Assembly: GCA_013204385.1 (NCBI GenBank)
Contig: JABMNY010000029.1
Coordinates: forward strand, 1-52,815
Origin: Candidatus Uhrbacteria bacterium
Lineage (GTDB): Bacteria > Patescibacteriota > Patescibacteriia > UBA9934 > GWF2-40-263
Length of the DNA stretch: 52,815 bases
Direction of reading: 5' to 3'
Shown here: positions 34,483 to 42,412 of the stretch, piece by piece
Position numbering within the stretch: position 1 is the first letter of the stretch
Layout of the letters: each line of letters begins with the position of its first letter
Translations under genes and position numbers: made by a program
The notes under the pieces: model-generated
The model's database searches: none
What the model saw: the letters and a program-made list of their open reading frames with translations, nothing else
What the model was told of the DNA's origin: nothing

Positions 34483-35408
34483 CAAGCTCTCCGACTCTTT
34501 CCATGAAACTTTTGATGGACGTCTTTCATCTGTTTATTGGTGATATGTGTGTAAATCTGGGTTGTGGTGATTGAGGCATGACCCAGAAGTGACTGAACGG
34601 ACCTGATATCCGCACCCCCCAACAGGAGGTCTGTCGCGAAGGTGTGACGCAACGTATGAGGGGTAATATGTTTTGTAATACCCGCCGATTTTGCATAACG
34701 CTCCACAAGCCGCTGAATGGATCTAGGAGTAAGGCCCCCTGAAGCCTCTCTGCCACTTTTTGCTCGATCATGACCAACAAAAAGAAAGGGGGAAGCGTCA
34801 CGTCGTTTCCCAAGATATTCCTTGAGAGTCTCTTTTGCTGTTGAAGACAAAAACACGACACGGAGTTTCGAGCCTTTTCCTCGAACCGTGAACTCATCAC
34901 GTTTCAAATTAATGCTTTCGATTTTTAGTTTGGAGAGTTCGCTTACCCGCAACCCTGTTGAGAACAACAATTCAAGAATCGCCTTATCACGCAATGCCAC
35001 CAACCCTTCACTTTGCAACATCGGTTGAATGAGGAGACGATCAAGCTCCTCTACCTCCAAAAACTCCACCTGACGTTGCTCTTGACGAGCAAGTTCTATC
35101 TTGTCAGGAGCCAGCGAAATAATATCTTTGCGAGCGAGGTACTTCAAAAAACTCCGAAGAGCGATCAAGTGATAATTCTGTGTCGACTTCTTAAGCGTTT
35201 CTGCCTCACGTCCTTCTGGAGTTCTGTTGAGCCATAAACGATACTTATGCACGAGATCATCTGTAATCTTTTCAGGTGAAGGATGTTTTGCCCATCTAGC
35301 AAATCGACGCAAATAAAAATCATAATTGCGAATGGTGAGTTCGCTTCTTCCTCGCTCAACCTCTAAGTACTCTAAAAAATCTGTAATCAGTTTGTCGATC
35401 TGAGTTCC
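34482..35408 (-). CDS. xerD: Tyrosine recombinase XerC/XerD family
   Basis: Start moved from 35486 to ATG 35408 (MGTQIDKLITDFLEYLEVERGRSELT), 308 aa. A SAM-like core-binding domain occupies about 5-95. Catalytic residues: Arg in LLFSTGLRVSELSKL, Lys in VRGKGSKLRVVFL, HTLRHTFATDLL (H-x2-R), His in LLGHASITTTQIYTHI and the Tyr in the same motif. CPR genomes usually have one Xer protein that resolves chromosome dimers at dif; XerC versus XerD cannot be settled. The 3' end abuts repeat copy B. Confidence 0.85.
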   Translation of the reverse strand, partial: GTQIDKLITDFLEYLEVERGRSELTIRNYDFYLRRFARWAKHPSPEKITDDLVHKYRLWLNRTPEGREAETLKKSTQNYHLIALRSFLKYLARKDIISLAPDKIELARQEQRQVEFLEVEELDRLLIQPMLQSEGLVALRDKAILELLFSTGLRVSELSKLKIESINLKRDEFTVRGKGSKLRVVFLSSTAKETLKEYLGKRRDASPFLFVGHDRAKSGREASGGLTPRSIQRLVERYAKSAGITKHITPHTLRHTFATDLLLGGADIRSVQSLLGHASITTTQIYTHITNKQMKDVHQKFHGKSRRA

Positions 35409-35468
35409 CATACTCCACAAGTATAACATCGCCTGAGAGTCTTCTCTATGATAGGATAAGGACGTTCT

Positions 35469-35846
35469 ATGAAAGACTTGCTTCATACAACCCTAGCGCT
35501 TACAACAATGATCACACTTGTGGCATGTTTGTTTGTGGTAAATCATCAAACGCATTGCGCGATCCCATCAGAAAATAACTTGCTTCTAGGGAATGCTTGT
35601 ACGGCGGAAGCACTCTCAAATCCAACCATCTGGACGCTGAATGAAACAAATGGAACTCTTCCATCCGAAAAATTCCAAATCATTATTGCCTTCGTCGTCT
35701 TATTTTTCACTCGTCATCTCTTCTCTCAAATCAAGCGTCCTGAGAGAGGTCTCTCTTGGTTGCAACGACGTAAAATTACAATCCGTTCTGGTCCCGCCCC
35801 CAATCAACTTTTTCTTCCATACTTGTTTGCAACCCACGGATGGTAA
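35469..35846 (+). CDS. Small membrane protein of unknown function
   Basis: 125 aa. N-terminal hydrophobic segment (LALTTMITLVACLFVV, possible signal anchor), a short exported loop with two Cys (HCAIPSENNLLLGNACTAE), and a second transmembrane helix (FQIIIAFVVLFFTRHLF) before a basic tail. AAGGA precedes the ATG. Located 46 bases before the DsbA-like gene on the same strand and divergent from xer. The two extracytoplasmic Cys make it a possible partner or substrate of that oxidoreductase; inference only. Confidence 0.6.
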   Translation: MKDLLHTTLALTTMITLVACLFVVNHQTHCAIPSENNLLLGNACTAEALSNPTIWTLNETNGTLPSEKFQIIIAFVVLFFTRHLFSQIKRPERGLSWLQRRKITIRSGPAPNQLFLPYLFATHGW

Positions 35847-35892
35847 ATCAGTCTTCGTCTGAGTCATTCACTTATTTATTCGAAATTATCTT

Positions 35893-36657
35893 ATGGAATC
35901 CACACACACAACAAAAAATTTCTTTGATGCCCTTCAATCTAAACAAGCATTCTGGCTTGGTTTCATCACGGCTGTCCTTGCTCTTGGAACCCTCGGTTTT
36001 GTACTCCTTGGATCTTGTCTCTTAGGAGGAGATTGTTCCGTTGCTGGTATTGCCGTAGCAGAAGATAGTGGATCAGGATCCGGTGCGGCTGCGGCAGCTG
36101 CGGTTGCCGCTGTTCCAACACCAACGGCAACAGGCGTCCCTGCTGTTACAGATGCGGACCACATTCGTGGAAACAAAGATGCCGCCATCACCATTATCGA
36201 ATACTCTGACTTCCAGTGCCCATACTGCAGTCGTTTCCATCCAACCATGCTTCAAGTCATGGAAGAGTATACGGACTCAGTTCGATGGGTCTTCCGTCAT
36301 TTCCCACTCTCATTCCACCCAGAAGCGGTTCCATCTGCAAACGCAGCTGAATGCGCTGGTGCACAAGATAAATTCTGGGAATATGCAGATGAACTCTTTG
36401 CAAACCAAACAAGCTTGAGCTCTGAATTCTACGCACAACTTGCAGCTGACCTTGGATTGAATGTGAGTAAGTGGCAGACCTGTTTTGACGAAGGTACATA
36501 CAACGACGTAATTGAGGCTCAGGCTCAAGCCGGTGGGGCCGCTGGTGTCTCTGGAACACCTGGATCATTTGTGATCGATCAAGATGGAAACGCCATCCCA
36601 ATCAAAGGAGCGCTTCCATTCAGCTCAGTCGCCGCAGCCATCGATAGCGTGCTCTAA
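35893..36657 (+). CDS. DsbA-like membrane-anchored thiol-disulfide oxidoreductase
   Basis: 254 aa. A cytosolic start and a transmembrane helix (FWLGFITAVLALGTLGFVLLGSCLL) precede a low-complexity Ala/Pro/Thr linker. The thioredoxin fold (about 85-254) carries the active site QCPYCSRFHP (CPYC) and cis-Pro in GVSGTPGSFVI, as in the DsbA/BdbD family. It probably oxidises cysteines of exported proteins such as those in the surface operon. Own terminator; possibly cotranscribed with the small membrane protein upstream. Confidence 0.9.
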   Translation: MESTHTTKNFFDALQSKQAFWLGFITAVLALGTLGFVLLGSCLLGGDCSVAGIAVAEDSGSGSGAAAAAAVAAVPTPTATGVPAVTDADHIRGNKDAAITIIEYSDFQCPYCSRFHPTMLQVMEEYTDSVRWVFRHFPLSFHPEAVPSANAAECAGAQDKFWEYADELFANQTSLSSEFYAQLAADLGLNVSKWQTCFDEGTYNDVIEAQAQAGGAAGVSGTPGSFVIDQDGNAIPIKGALPFSSVAAAIDSVL

Positions 36658-36671
36658 ACAAGACAAACGAA

Positions 36672-36699
36672 AACAGACTCCCCAGGGAGTCTGTTTTTT
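36672..36699 (+). terminator. Terminator of the dsbA-like gene
   Basis: AACAGACTCCC-CA-GGGAGTCTGTTTTTT. Confidence 0.9.
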
Positions 36700-36714
36700 G
36701 TAACCTTGCTTTTC

Positions 36715-36743
36715 TTGACCTTCCTCGCACCCTGCTTTATTGT
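36715..36743 (+). promoter_or_regulatory. Promoter of the M50 protease gene
   Basis: TTGACC (36715-36720), 17-base spacer, TATTGT (36738-36743); start codon at 36774. Confidence 0.6.
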
Positions 36744-36773
36744 TCCACTTCGTTCTTTCCAGATGGAGTTCAC

Positions 36774-37532
36774 ATGAGAAAGGTAAAACTGTATACCTGG
36801 CTTCTCTTTGTCTACCTTTTCTTAATTGCCGTCCACGAACTTGCACACGCATACACAGCCGTTTACTTCGGAATTGAAGTAAGGGAAATTTCCCTCGGAT
36901 TTGGACCAACAATCCACACCTTTGAAACAACGGTCGTTCCACTTTCCCTGCGTAGCATTCCGCTTGGTGCATTTGTTACTCTTGCAGGGGAACCAAAACC
37001 ACCAAGCCTGACTTCTGCACAACTTTGTCTCATTGCTCTCGCTGGCCCAGGATTGAATTGGTGCATTGGATTTATGTCTGGAATCTTCTCCCAAAACAGA
37101 AGACTGTTCTACATCAGAACCATGCGTCTTGGATTCACGAATTCCCCAGGACACAATCGAGGCTCCATCATTGAACTACTTAAGTGGTCCCTTCTTGGAC
37201 ACTTCTTCCTCCTTTATATCCTCCTAAGAATGATTTTGAGTTCATGCTTCAATATAGACTCAGAGAAAGCTGCCTTGCAGATTGAAGAACAGTCCTCAAC
37301 GGAATTCATCCAACAGAATCTCAACTCCATCATGACGATTGCATTCGCACTCGGAGCATTCAACATGATGCCCTTGATTCCGGTCGACGGAGGGAGGATC
37401 GTAAAAGAACTCCTCACATGCATCACACCAATGCTTGGGACAATCTTTCAGTTCTTGTCCATTTCTTTGTTCTCACTCGTCTTCACCTACACACTGTTTC
37501 CTTCATTGCTTCATCGCAAGAAGGAACCTTAA
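36774..37532 (+). CDS. M50-family (site-2 protease-like) membrane metalloprotease
   Basis: 252 aa. HELAHAY (residues 22-28) is the HExxH zinc site within the first transmembrane region, and MMPLIPVDGGRI (about 200-211) provides the third ligand Asp in the typical xxPxDGG motif. No PDZ domain is visible between them, so it is a minimal site-2 protease. These enzymes cleave membrane-embedded substrates such as anti-sigma factors or signal-peptide remnants. Monocistronic with promoter and terminator; C-ending codons. Confidence 0.85.
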   Translation: MRKVKLYTWLLFVYLFLIAVHELAHAYTAVYFGIEVREISLGFGPTIHTFETTVVPLSLRSIPLGAFVTLAGEPKPPSLTSAQLCLIALAGPGLNWCIGFMSGIFSQNRRLFYIRTMRLGFTNSPGHNRGSIIELLKWSLLGHFFLLYILLRMILSSCFNIDSEKAALQIEEQSSTEFIQQNLNSIMTIAFALGAFNMMPLIPVDGGRIVKELLTCITPMLGTIFQFLSISLFSLVFTYTLFPSLLHRKKEP

Positions 37533-37557
37533 TCGCTACCCTGGTAGCGATTTTTTT
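37531..37557. terminator. Bidirectional terminator between M50 and MFS genes
   Basis: AATCGCTACC/GGTAGCGATT followed by T-run, between convergent genes. Confidence 0.85.
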
Positions 37558-38779
37558 ATCCCTCACTCTTTGCATGATAATCAACCAACCAATTGATTCC
37601 GAGCGACACGATGGCCGCTACAAAGAATGAGGCACTAATAGAAAAATACGTTGTAACTAGAATAAGAAAAAGAAGCATCACAACACGCCCAATCCCGAGA
37701 GCAATTTCACGTAACACGGTGTATTCATCAATATAGTGACCTGAGTCAGCTGCCTGCTCGTACATGAGTGTATCCATTGGGGTACGCAAGAGAATCGAGC
37801 CAAGATTATGAAACGTAGACGCAGCAAATACACCAACAACCGTCTCCACAAGCCCCTTCCAAACCCAACCAAGTGCATACACACCTGTTCCGAACTTCAA
37901 CATTTTTCCTGGCGAAAATCGATCTGTTTCCTTCCCAACAATCAACTCGAGTACAAACCCAATCGACACAATAATTGCGGCAAACGCTCCAATTTCCAAA
38001 TACTGACCTTCAAAAATCGCGTACAGAAAAATCGGCCAGATGACGACTCCAACAATATTTTCTGCTCCGTAAGCCACCATAGATAGACTCATCCCTCGAA
38101 ACCGTTTCGAAAAGAGACGCTGAAAACTTTCCCAAAAACCAAATTCATACACCACCTTGAATGGAGGTAAAAATAACAACGGAATAACTGAAACTCCTGC
38201 TAACACGAGCCCCAGGAAAAAGTTAATGCGAAATCCATGCTCCATGATCACCCACCCAGCAATAAGCGGAGCGATAACTGTAATGAGTTGTTGAAGCGCA
38301 TACAACTTTGCAAGACTCGCTCCACGCTTCTTCTGTGGACTGAACTCTGTGAAATCAATGTTGAATGGAGCCCAGTAGAATGAAGAAACGAGAGTAAGAC
38401 CAAACATTCCGATTCCCATCAGAAGATAGGGGTGCGTGCTTGGATTTGAACTTAAAAGAAAAAAAGTCCAATAAAACAGCATAATCCCCAAAGTTCCAAT
38501 CACCATACTTGGAACAAGACCGATACGAGAGAATATTTTTGCTGCCCAAATTTGAAACGGAAATTTCACCGCAAAGTTGATTGCATACCAAATGAGAACA
38601 AAGGTGAGTGAAAAATCAAAAAATTCGTAAAGAAAAATGGGGAGAAAAACCCCAACAACACTTGATGCTGAAAAAGAAAGTATTCGATTCATTGCAAGAG
38701 AGGGAAGCGGAGCTCCGTGCGCTAATGAATGACGATGATGTCTAAATGGAAAAGACTGATTCGGATGAGCAATTGGCAT
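37556..38779 (-). CDS. Major facilitator superfamily-like transporter
   Basis: About 407 aa from ATG 38779 (MPIAHPNQSFPF); the ORF allows an earlier Met and also a later one at MNRILSFSASS, and no strong ribosome site decides. About twelve hydrophobic helices in two halves, with IFSRIGLVPSMVIGTLGIMLFYW around helix 2-3 and a polar linker near RLFSKRFRGMSLS. This is the MFS pattern. Substrate unknown. Convergent with the M50 gene and divergent from rpsO. Confidence 0.75.
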   Translation of the reverse strand: MPIAHPNQSFPFRHHRHSLAHGAPLPSLAMNRILSFSASSVVGVFLPIFLYEFFDFSLTFVLIWYAINFAVKFPFQIWAAKIFSRIGLVPSMVIGTLGIMLFYWTFFLLSSNPSTHPYLLMGIGMFGLTLVSSFYWAPFNIDFTEFSPQKKRGASLAKLYALQQLITVIAPLIAGWVIMEHGFRINFFLGLVLAGVSVIPLLFLPPFKVVYEFGFWESFQRLFSKRFRGMSLSMVAYGAENIVGVVIWPIFLYAIFEGQYLEIGAFAAIIVSIGFVLELIVGKETDRFSPGKMLKFGTGVYALGWVWKGLVETVVGVFAASTFHNLGSILLRTPMDTLMYEQAADSGHYIDEYTVLREIALGIGRVVMLLFLILVTTYFSISASFFVAAIVSLGINWLVDYHAKSEG

Positions 38780-38821
38780 AGTAAGGCAAGTATACCCCAA
38801 TTTAAAGAACTCCCTCTATTC

Positions 38822-38851
38822 TTGACAGTTTTCGGGATTTTGAGGTAGTCT
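38822..38851 (+). promoter_or_regulatory. Promoter of rpsO
   Basis: TTGACA (38822-38827), 18-base spacer, TAGTCT (38846-38851). The leader of about 80 nt before the ATG could host S15 autoregulation, but I see no defined pseudoknot. Confidence 0.55.
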
Positions 38852-38938
38852 TAGCATGTTATTCATTTATAAAGGACGTTTTCTTGGTTCTAGGAGTGAG
38901 TTCCTAAGACTCGGATTACGCCACGAAATACACACACT

Positions 38939-39202
38939 ATGCTCAGCGCTACAAAAAAGCAGAATCTCATCAAGAAGTTTCGAACACATGATTCCGACAC
39001 AGGTTCCCCTCAGGTCCAGATCGCCATTTTAACAGCTGAAATTGAGGATCTTACGAAGCACTTACGTGACCACAAAAAAGACAACTCTTCACGCCGTGGT
39101 CTCATCAACAAAGTGAATGAACGTCGTCGTCTCATGAAGTATTTGGAACGTGAAGATGGAACCGCTCTTGCAAAGATTAAAGAAGAGCTCAAAATTCGTT
39201 AA
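38939..39202 (+). CDS. rpsO: Small ribosomal subunit protein S15
   Basis: 87 aa. FRTHDSDTGSPQVQIAILTAEIEDLTKHLRDHKKDNSSRRGL and VNERRRLMKYLEREDG are the S15 signature. Binds 16S rRNA in the platform. In many bacteria rpsO lies next to pnp, as here with one gene between them. Confidence 0.96.
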   Translation: MLSATKKQNLIKKFRTHDSDTGSPQVQIAILTAEIEDLTKHLRDHKKDNSSRRGLINKVNERRRLMKYLEREDGTALAKIKEELKIR

Positions 39203-39210
39203 CCCCCCAT

Positions 39211-39243
39211 ACCCCCGCGTATCCCGCGGGGTCTTGGCTTTTA
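39211..39243 (+). terminator. Terminator of rpsO
   Basis: ACCCCCGCG/CGCGGGGT stem followed by CTTGGCTTTTA; the weak T-run may allow read-through to the next gene. Confidence 0.65.
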
Positions 39244-39290
39244 TAAGCGGGACTCCCATTTTGGAATCTCAAATCGTTTTTTACAAAACT

Positions 39291-39983
39291 ATGTTTAAAC
39301 ACAAAGACCAACGTGTTGGTGTTTTCATCGACACACAGAACATGTACTACTCAGCGAGAAATCTTTTTAAACGCAAAGTAAACTTTAAAAACATTGTCGA
39401 AGATGCTGTTGCTGGACGCAAACTTATCCGTGCAACCGCCTATGTTGTCTCAACAGAAGGAGGAGAAAATGAACCATTTTTTGAGGCACTTGAAAAAGCA
39501 GGCATTGAAACGAGACGGAAAGCTCTGATTGAATATACCTCGGGACACAAAAAAGGGGATTGGGATGTTGGACTCACAATTGATGCGGTCCAAATGCTCG
39601 ACACACTAGATGTGGTCGTTATTGTTTCTGGAGATGGAGATTTTCAACCTTTGGCAAACTATATTCAAGCTCGCGGAAGAATGGTGGAAGTCATGGCGTT
39701 TGGAAAGACAACTTCATCGAAACTCGCTGAGATGGTAAATGATTACATTGATCTATCAGAAAACCAACGACGATACCTCATAGGACCTAAACTTGAGACT
39801 CGCACAGAGCGACCGCAGACAACCACCACTTCTGATGAAAAAAAGAAGTCGCTTCCAAAAAGATCGACAGAAACGGATGTACAAGAGGAAGATCTAGAAG
39901 ACCCAAGCGATAGCTTTTTTATGGAACTTGATGATTCTGTTTCTGATCAAATAGAGTCTCGAACACGCCGACTTGAGTTCTAG
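39291..39983 (+). CDS. NYN-domain (LabA/DUF88-like) putative ribonuclease
   Basis: 230 aa from ATG 39291 (MFKHKDQRVGVFIDTQNMYYSA). The PIN-like NYN active-site aspartates are visible: FIDTQNMY (13-20), KKGDWDVGLTIDAVQ (about 84-98) and VIVSGDGDFQPLANYIQARG (about 107-126). The C-terminal 60 residues are charged and disordered with two acidic patches. The family acts on RNA; LabA-type proteins are common in CPR. It sits between two RNA genes, rpsO and pnp, which supports a role in RNA metabolism. Confidence 0.85.
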   Translation: MFKHKDQRVGVFIDTQNMYYSARNLFKRKVNFKNIVEDAVAGRKLIRATAYVVSTEGGENEPFFEALEKAGIETRRKALIEYTSGHKKGDWDVGLTIDAVQMLDTLDVVVIVSGDGDFQPLANYIQARGRMVEVMAFGKTTSSKLAEMVNDYIDLSENQRRYLIGPKLETRTERPQTTTTSDEKKKSLPKRSTETDVQEEDLEDPSDSFFMELDDSVSDQIESRTRRLEF

Positions 39984-40050
39984 TTTTTAGACAATCTACT
40001 CATGAAGTACATCTGTATTTCATGAGTGACATGGTCTAACAACTAATTCA

Positions 40051-40107
40051 TCCTACAGAATCTCTGAGAACTCGAAGGGAACTTCGATATCTCCCGTTTC
40101 TGTAGGA
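40051..40107 (+). promoter_or_regulatory. Leader hairpin of pnp
   Basis: Outer arms TCCTACAGAA/TTCTGTAGGA (perfect 10 bp) and inner TCGAAG-GGAA-CTTCGA with a GNRA-type loop, 12 bases before the ATG. In Escherichia coli a long leader stem in pnp mRNA is cut by RNase III and lets PNPase repress itself; an analogous role here is inference. Confidence 0.6.
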
Positions 40108-40119
40108 TTAGATACAATT

Positions 40120-42411
40120 ATGAACGAAGCAAAACGTTTCGAAACTCAATGGGGAGGCCGCACTCTTTCTATTGAGGTAGGTAAGTACGCTCAACAAGCA
40201 GGTGGATCCTGTGTGGTTCAGTATGGAGACAGCGTGATTCTCGCAACTGCCACAATGAGTTCTGATGTGCGCGAGGGACTTCCATTCTTCCCGCTCATGG
40301 TGGACTACGAGGAAAAACTTTATGCAGCAGGTCGCATCAAAGGAAGTCGTTTCATGAAAAAAGAAGGACGCCCAACAGATGAAGCTGTTCTTATTTCTCG
40401 ATTCGTCGACCGCGCACTTCGACCACTCTTTGATGACCGCATCCGCAACGACATTCAAATCATCGTCACAGCGCTTTCATTTGATGGAGAAAACGACCCA
40501 GACATTCTTGCACTCATTGGGGCATCTTGCGCCCTGCACATCAGCGACATCCCATGGGGAGGCCCTATTGGATGTGTGCGTGTAGGACACGAAGACGGAA
40601 AGATGATCCTCAACCCAACATATAAAGAACGAGAAACTTCCATTCTTGATTTGAGTTTCGCAGGAACAAGCGAAAAAATCATCATGGTCGAAGCAGGTGG
40701 AAAAGAAACTCCAGAAGAAATAGTTTTGAATGCATTTTGGTTCGGACAAGAAAATATCGATGCTCCTATTAAATTGATTGAAGAAATTCGAACAGCTGTA
40801 GGAAAAGAAAAACGAGACCTTCTAAGTCCAAAAACAGACGAGGAAAAAATGGCTCTTGTAAAAAAGGAGGAGATTGAAACACTCGCACGACCATTCATTC
40901 TCGAGCAAGTGAAAGATTTATTCTTCTCAAATCTTCAAGCAACAAAAGGAGATCGAGGAACTCAGAAAAAGGAAGTAAAGGCTCGAACAAAAACATTTTT
41001 GAAAGAAAAGGGGATTGAATCAGAACACATCCACTTTGGAACCGACATCATCACTGAAGTACTTGAAGCAGAAGTTTCTCGTGCAATTATCGAAGAGGAT
41101 AAACGTGTCGATGGTCGTGGGATTACCGAAATCAGAAAGCTTGTAAATGAAGTCGCCGTACTTCCACGCGTTCATGGATCAGGTCATTTCATGCGTGGGG
41201 AAACACAGGTCCTTACGGTTGTAACCCTTGGTGCGCCTGGTGACGAGCAGACACTCGACGGCATGGAAACCGTTGGCACACAACGCTACTTTCATCACTA
41301 CAACTTCCCTCCATTCTCTGTAGGAGAAGTGAAGCCGATGCGCGGACCTTCACGTCGTGATATCGGGCACGGTGGTCTCGCTGAAAAGGCCTTGATGCCT
41401 ATGATGCCAGATAAGGAAACGTTTCCATACACCGTTCGAGCTGTTTCAGAGGTCTTTGGATCAAACGGATCAAGCTCTATGGGATCAACATGTGGATCAA
41501 CACTCGCCCTCATGGACGCAGGAGTACCGATCAAGGCACCTATTGCAGGACTAGCGATCGGAGTCGCAACGGATGATCAAGGTCGATGGAAGGTGATTAC
41601 AGATCTTCAGGACCTTGAAGATGGAAAGGGTGGAATGGACTTCAAAATTGCCGGTTCACGTGAAGGAATTACCGCCATTCAAATGGACACAAAAACAACT
41701 GGACTTTCGCCAGAGATTGTAAAACAGGCGTTCGCACAAGCACGAGATGCTCGTATAGAGCTCCTTGATGAAATCGCAAAAACGATTGCAGAACCTCGAG
41801 CAGAACTCTCTCCATACGCGCCTCGCATTATCACACTCAAGATCAACCCAGAACTGATCGGAAATGTGATCGGTCCTGGTGGAAAGACTATTAACGGTAT
41901 TATTGCAGACACAGGCGTTCAGGCGATTGATATAGATGACGATGGACTTGTCATGATCACTTCAACGGACGCAGCTGGTGCACAGAAAGCCTTTGACACT
42001 GTTCAACAACTCACCAGAGAGCCAAAAGTTGGTGAAACCTTTAAAGGAAAGGTAACCCGCATCATGGATTTCGGTGCCATTGTCGAATTTCTTCCTAAAC
42101 GTGATGGTATGGTGCATGTCAGCATGCTTGCTCCATGGCGCGTGGAGAACGTAACTGATATCGTAAAGATGGGTGATGAAGTATTCGTTAAAATCATGGA
42201 ACTTTCAGAAGGACGAACCAGTCTTTCAATGAAAGATGCTGAAGGAAATGTCTACCCAGAACGACCAGCAGGTGCTGCAGATTCAGGATCAGCTGGTGGT
42301 CCTCGCTCAGGTGGTCCTCGCTCAGGAGGGCGATCTCATAGCTCAGGTGGGGGACGACCAGGTGGAAGCAGACCTCCTTCTGCTCCACGACCTCCACGAA
42401 GTGATGCTTAA
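40120..42411 (+). CDS. pnp: Polyribonucleotide nucleotidyltransferase (PNPase)
   Basis: 763 aa. Two RNase PH domains are separated by the alpha-helical linker (first about 1-215; second about 305-545 with GSGHFMRGETQVLTVVTLG, GSNGSSSMGSTCGSTLALMDAGVP and DLEDGKGGMDFKIAGS). They are followed by KH (INPELIGNVIGPGGKTINGI) and S1 (GETFKGKVTRIMDFGAIVEFLPKRDGMVHVS) domains. The C-terminal tail is Gly/Arg/Pro/Ser-rich (RSGGPRSGGRSHSSGGG), likely an unstructured RNA-binding tail. It degrades RNA 3'-5' by phosphorolysis. Confidence 0.97.
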   Translation: MNEAKRFETQWGGRTLSIEVGKYAQQAGGSCVVQYGDSVILATATMSSDVREGLPFFPLMVDYEEKLYAAGRIKGSRFMKKEGRPTDEAVLISRFVDRALRPLFDDRIRNDIQIIVTALSFDGENDPDILALIGASCALHISDIPWGGPIGCVRVGHEDGKMILNPTYKERETSILDLSFAGTSEKIIMVEAGGKETPEEIVLNAFWFGQENIDAPIKLIEEIRTAVGKEKRDLLSPKTDEEKMALVKKEEIETLARPFILEQVKDLFFSNLQATKGDRGTQKKEVKARTKTFLKEKGIESEHIHFGTDIITEVLEAEVSRAIIEEDKRVDGRGITEIRKLVNEVAVLPRVHGSGHFMRGETQVLTVVTLGAPGDEQTLDGMETVGTQRYFHHYNFPPFSVGEVKPMRGPSRRDIGHGGLAEKALMPMMPDKETFPYTVRAVSEVFGSNGSSSMGSTCGSTLALMDAGVPIKAPIAGLAIGVATDDQGRWKVITDLQDLEDGKGGMDFKIAGSREGITAIQMDTKTTGLSPEIVKQAFAQARDARIELLDEIAKTIAEPRAELSPYAPRIITLKINPELIGNVIGPGGKTINGIIADTGVQAIDIDDDGLVMITSTDAAGAQKAFDTVQQLTREPKVGETFKGKVTRIMDFGAIVEFLPKRDGMVHVSMLAPWRVENVTDIVKMGDEVFVKIMELSEGRTSLSMKDAEGNVYPERPAGAADSGSAGGPRSGGPRSGGRSHSSGGGRPGGSRPPSAPRPPRSDA

Positions 42412-42412
42412 C

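Noticed and set aside
36068-36418. Alternate-frame ORFs within dsbA-like and M50 genes
   Set aside because: Overlap strong, family-assigned genes in other frames; no ribosome sites.
42236-42412. N-terminal extension of the ORF after pnp
   Set aside because: These codons lie inside pnp's Gly/Arg-rich tail in another frame; the ATG at 42413, one base after the pnp stop, is the sensible start.
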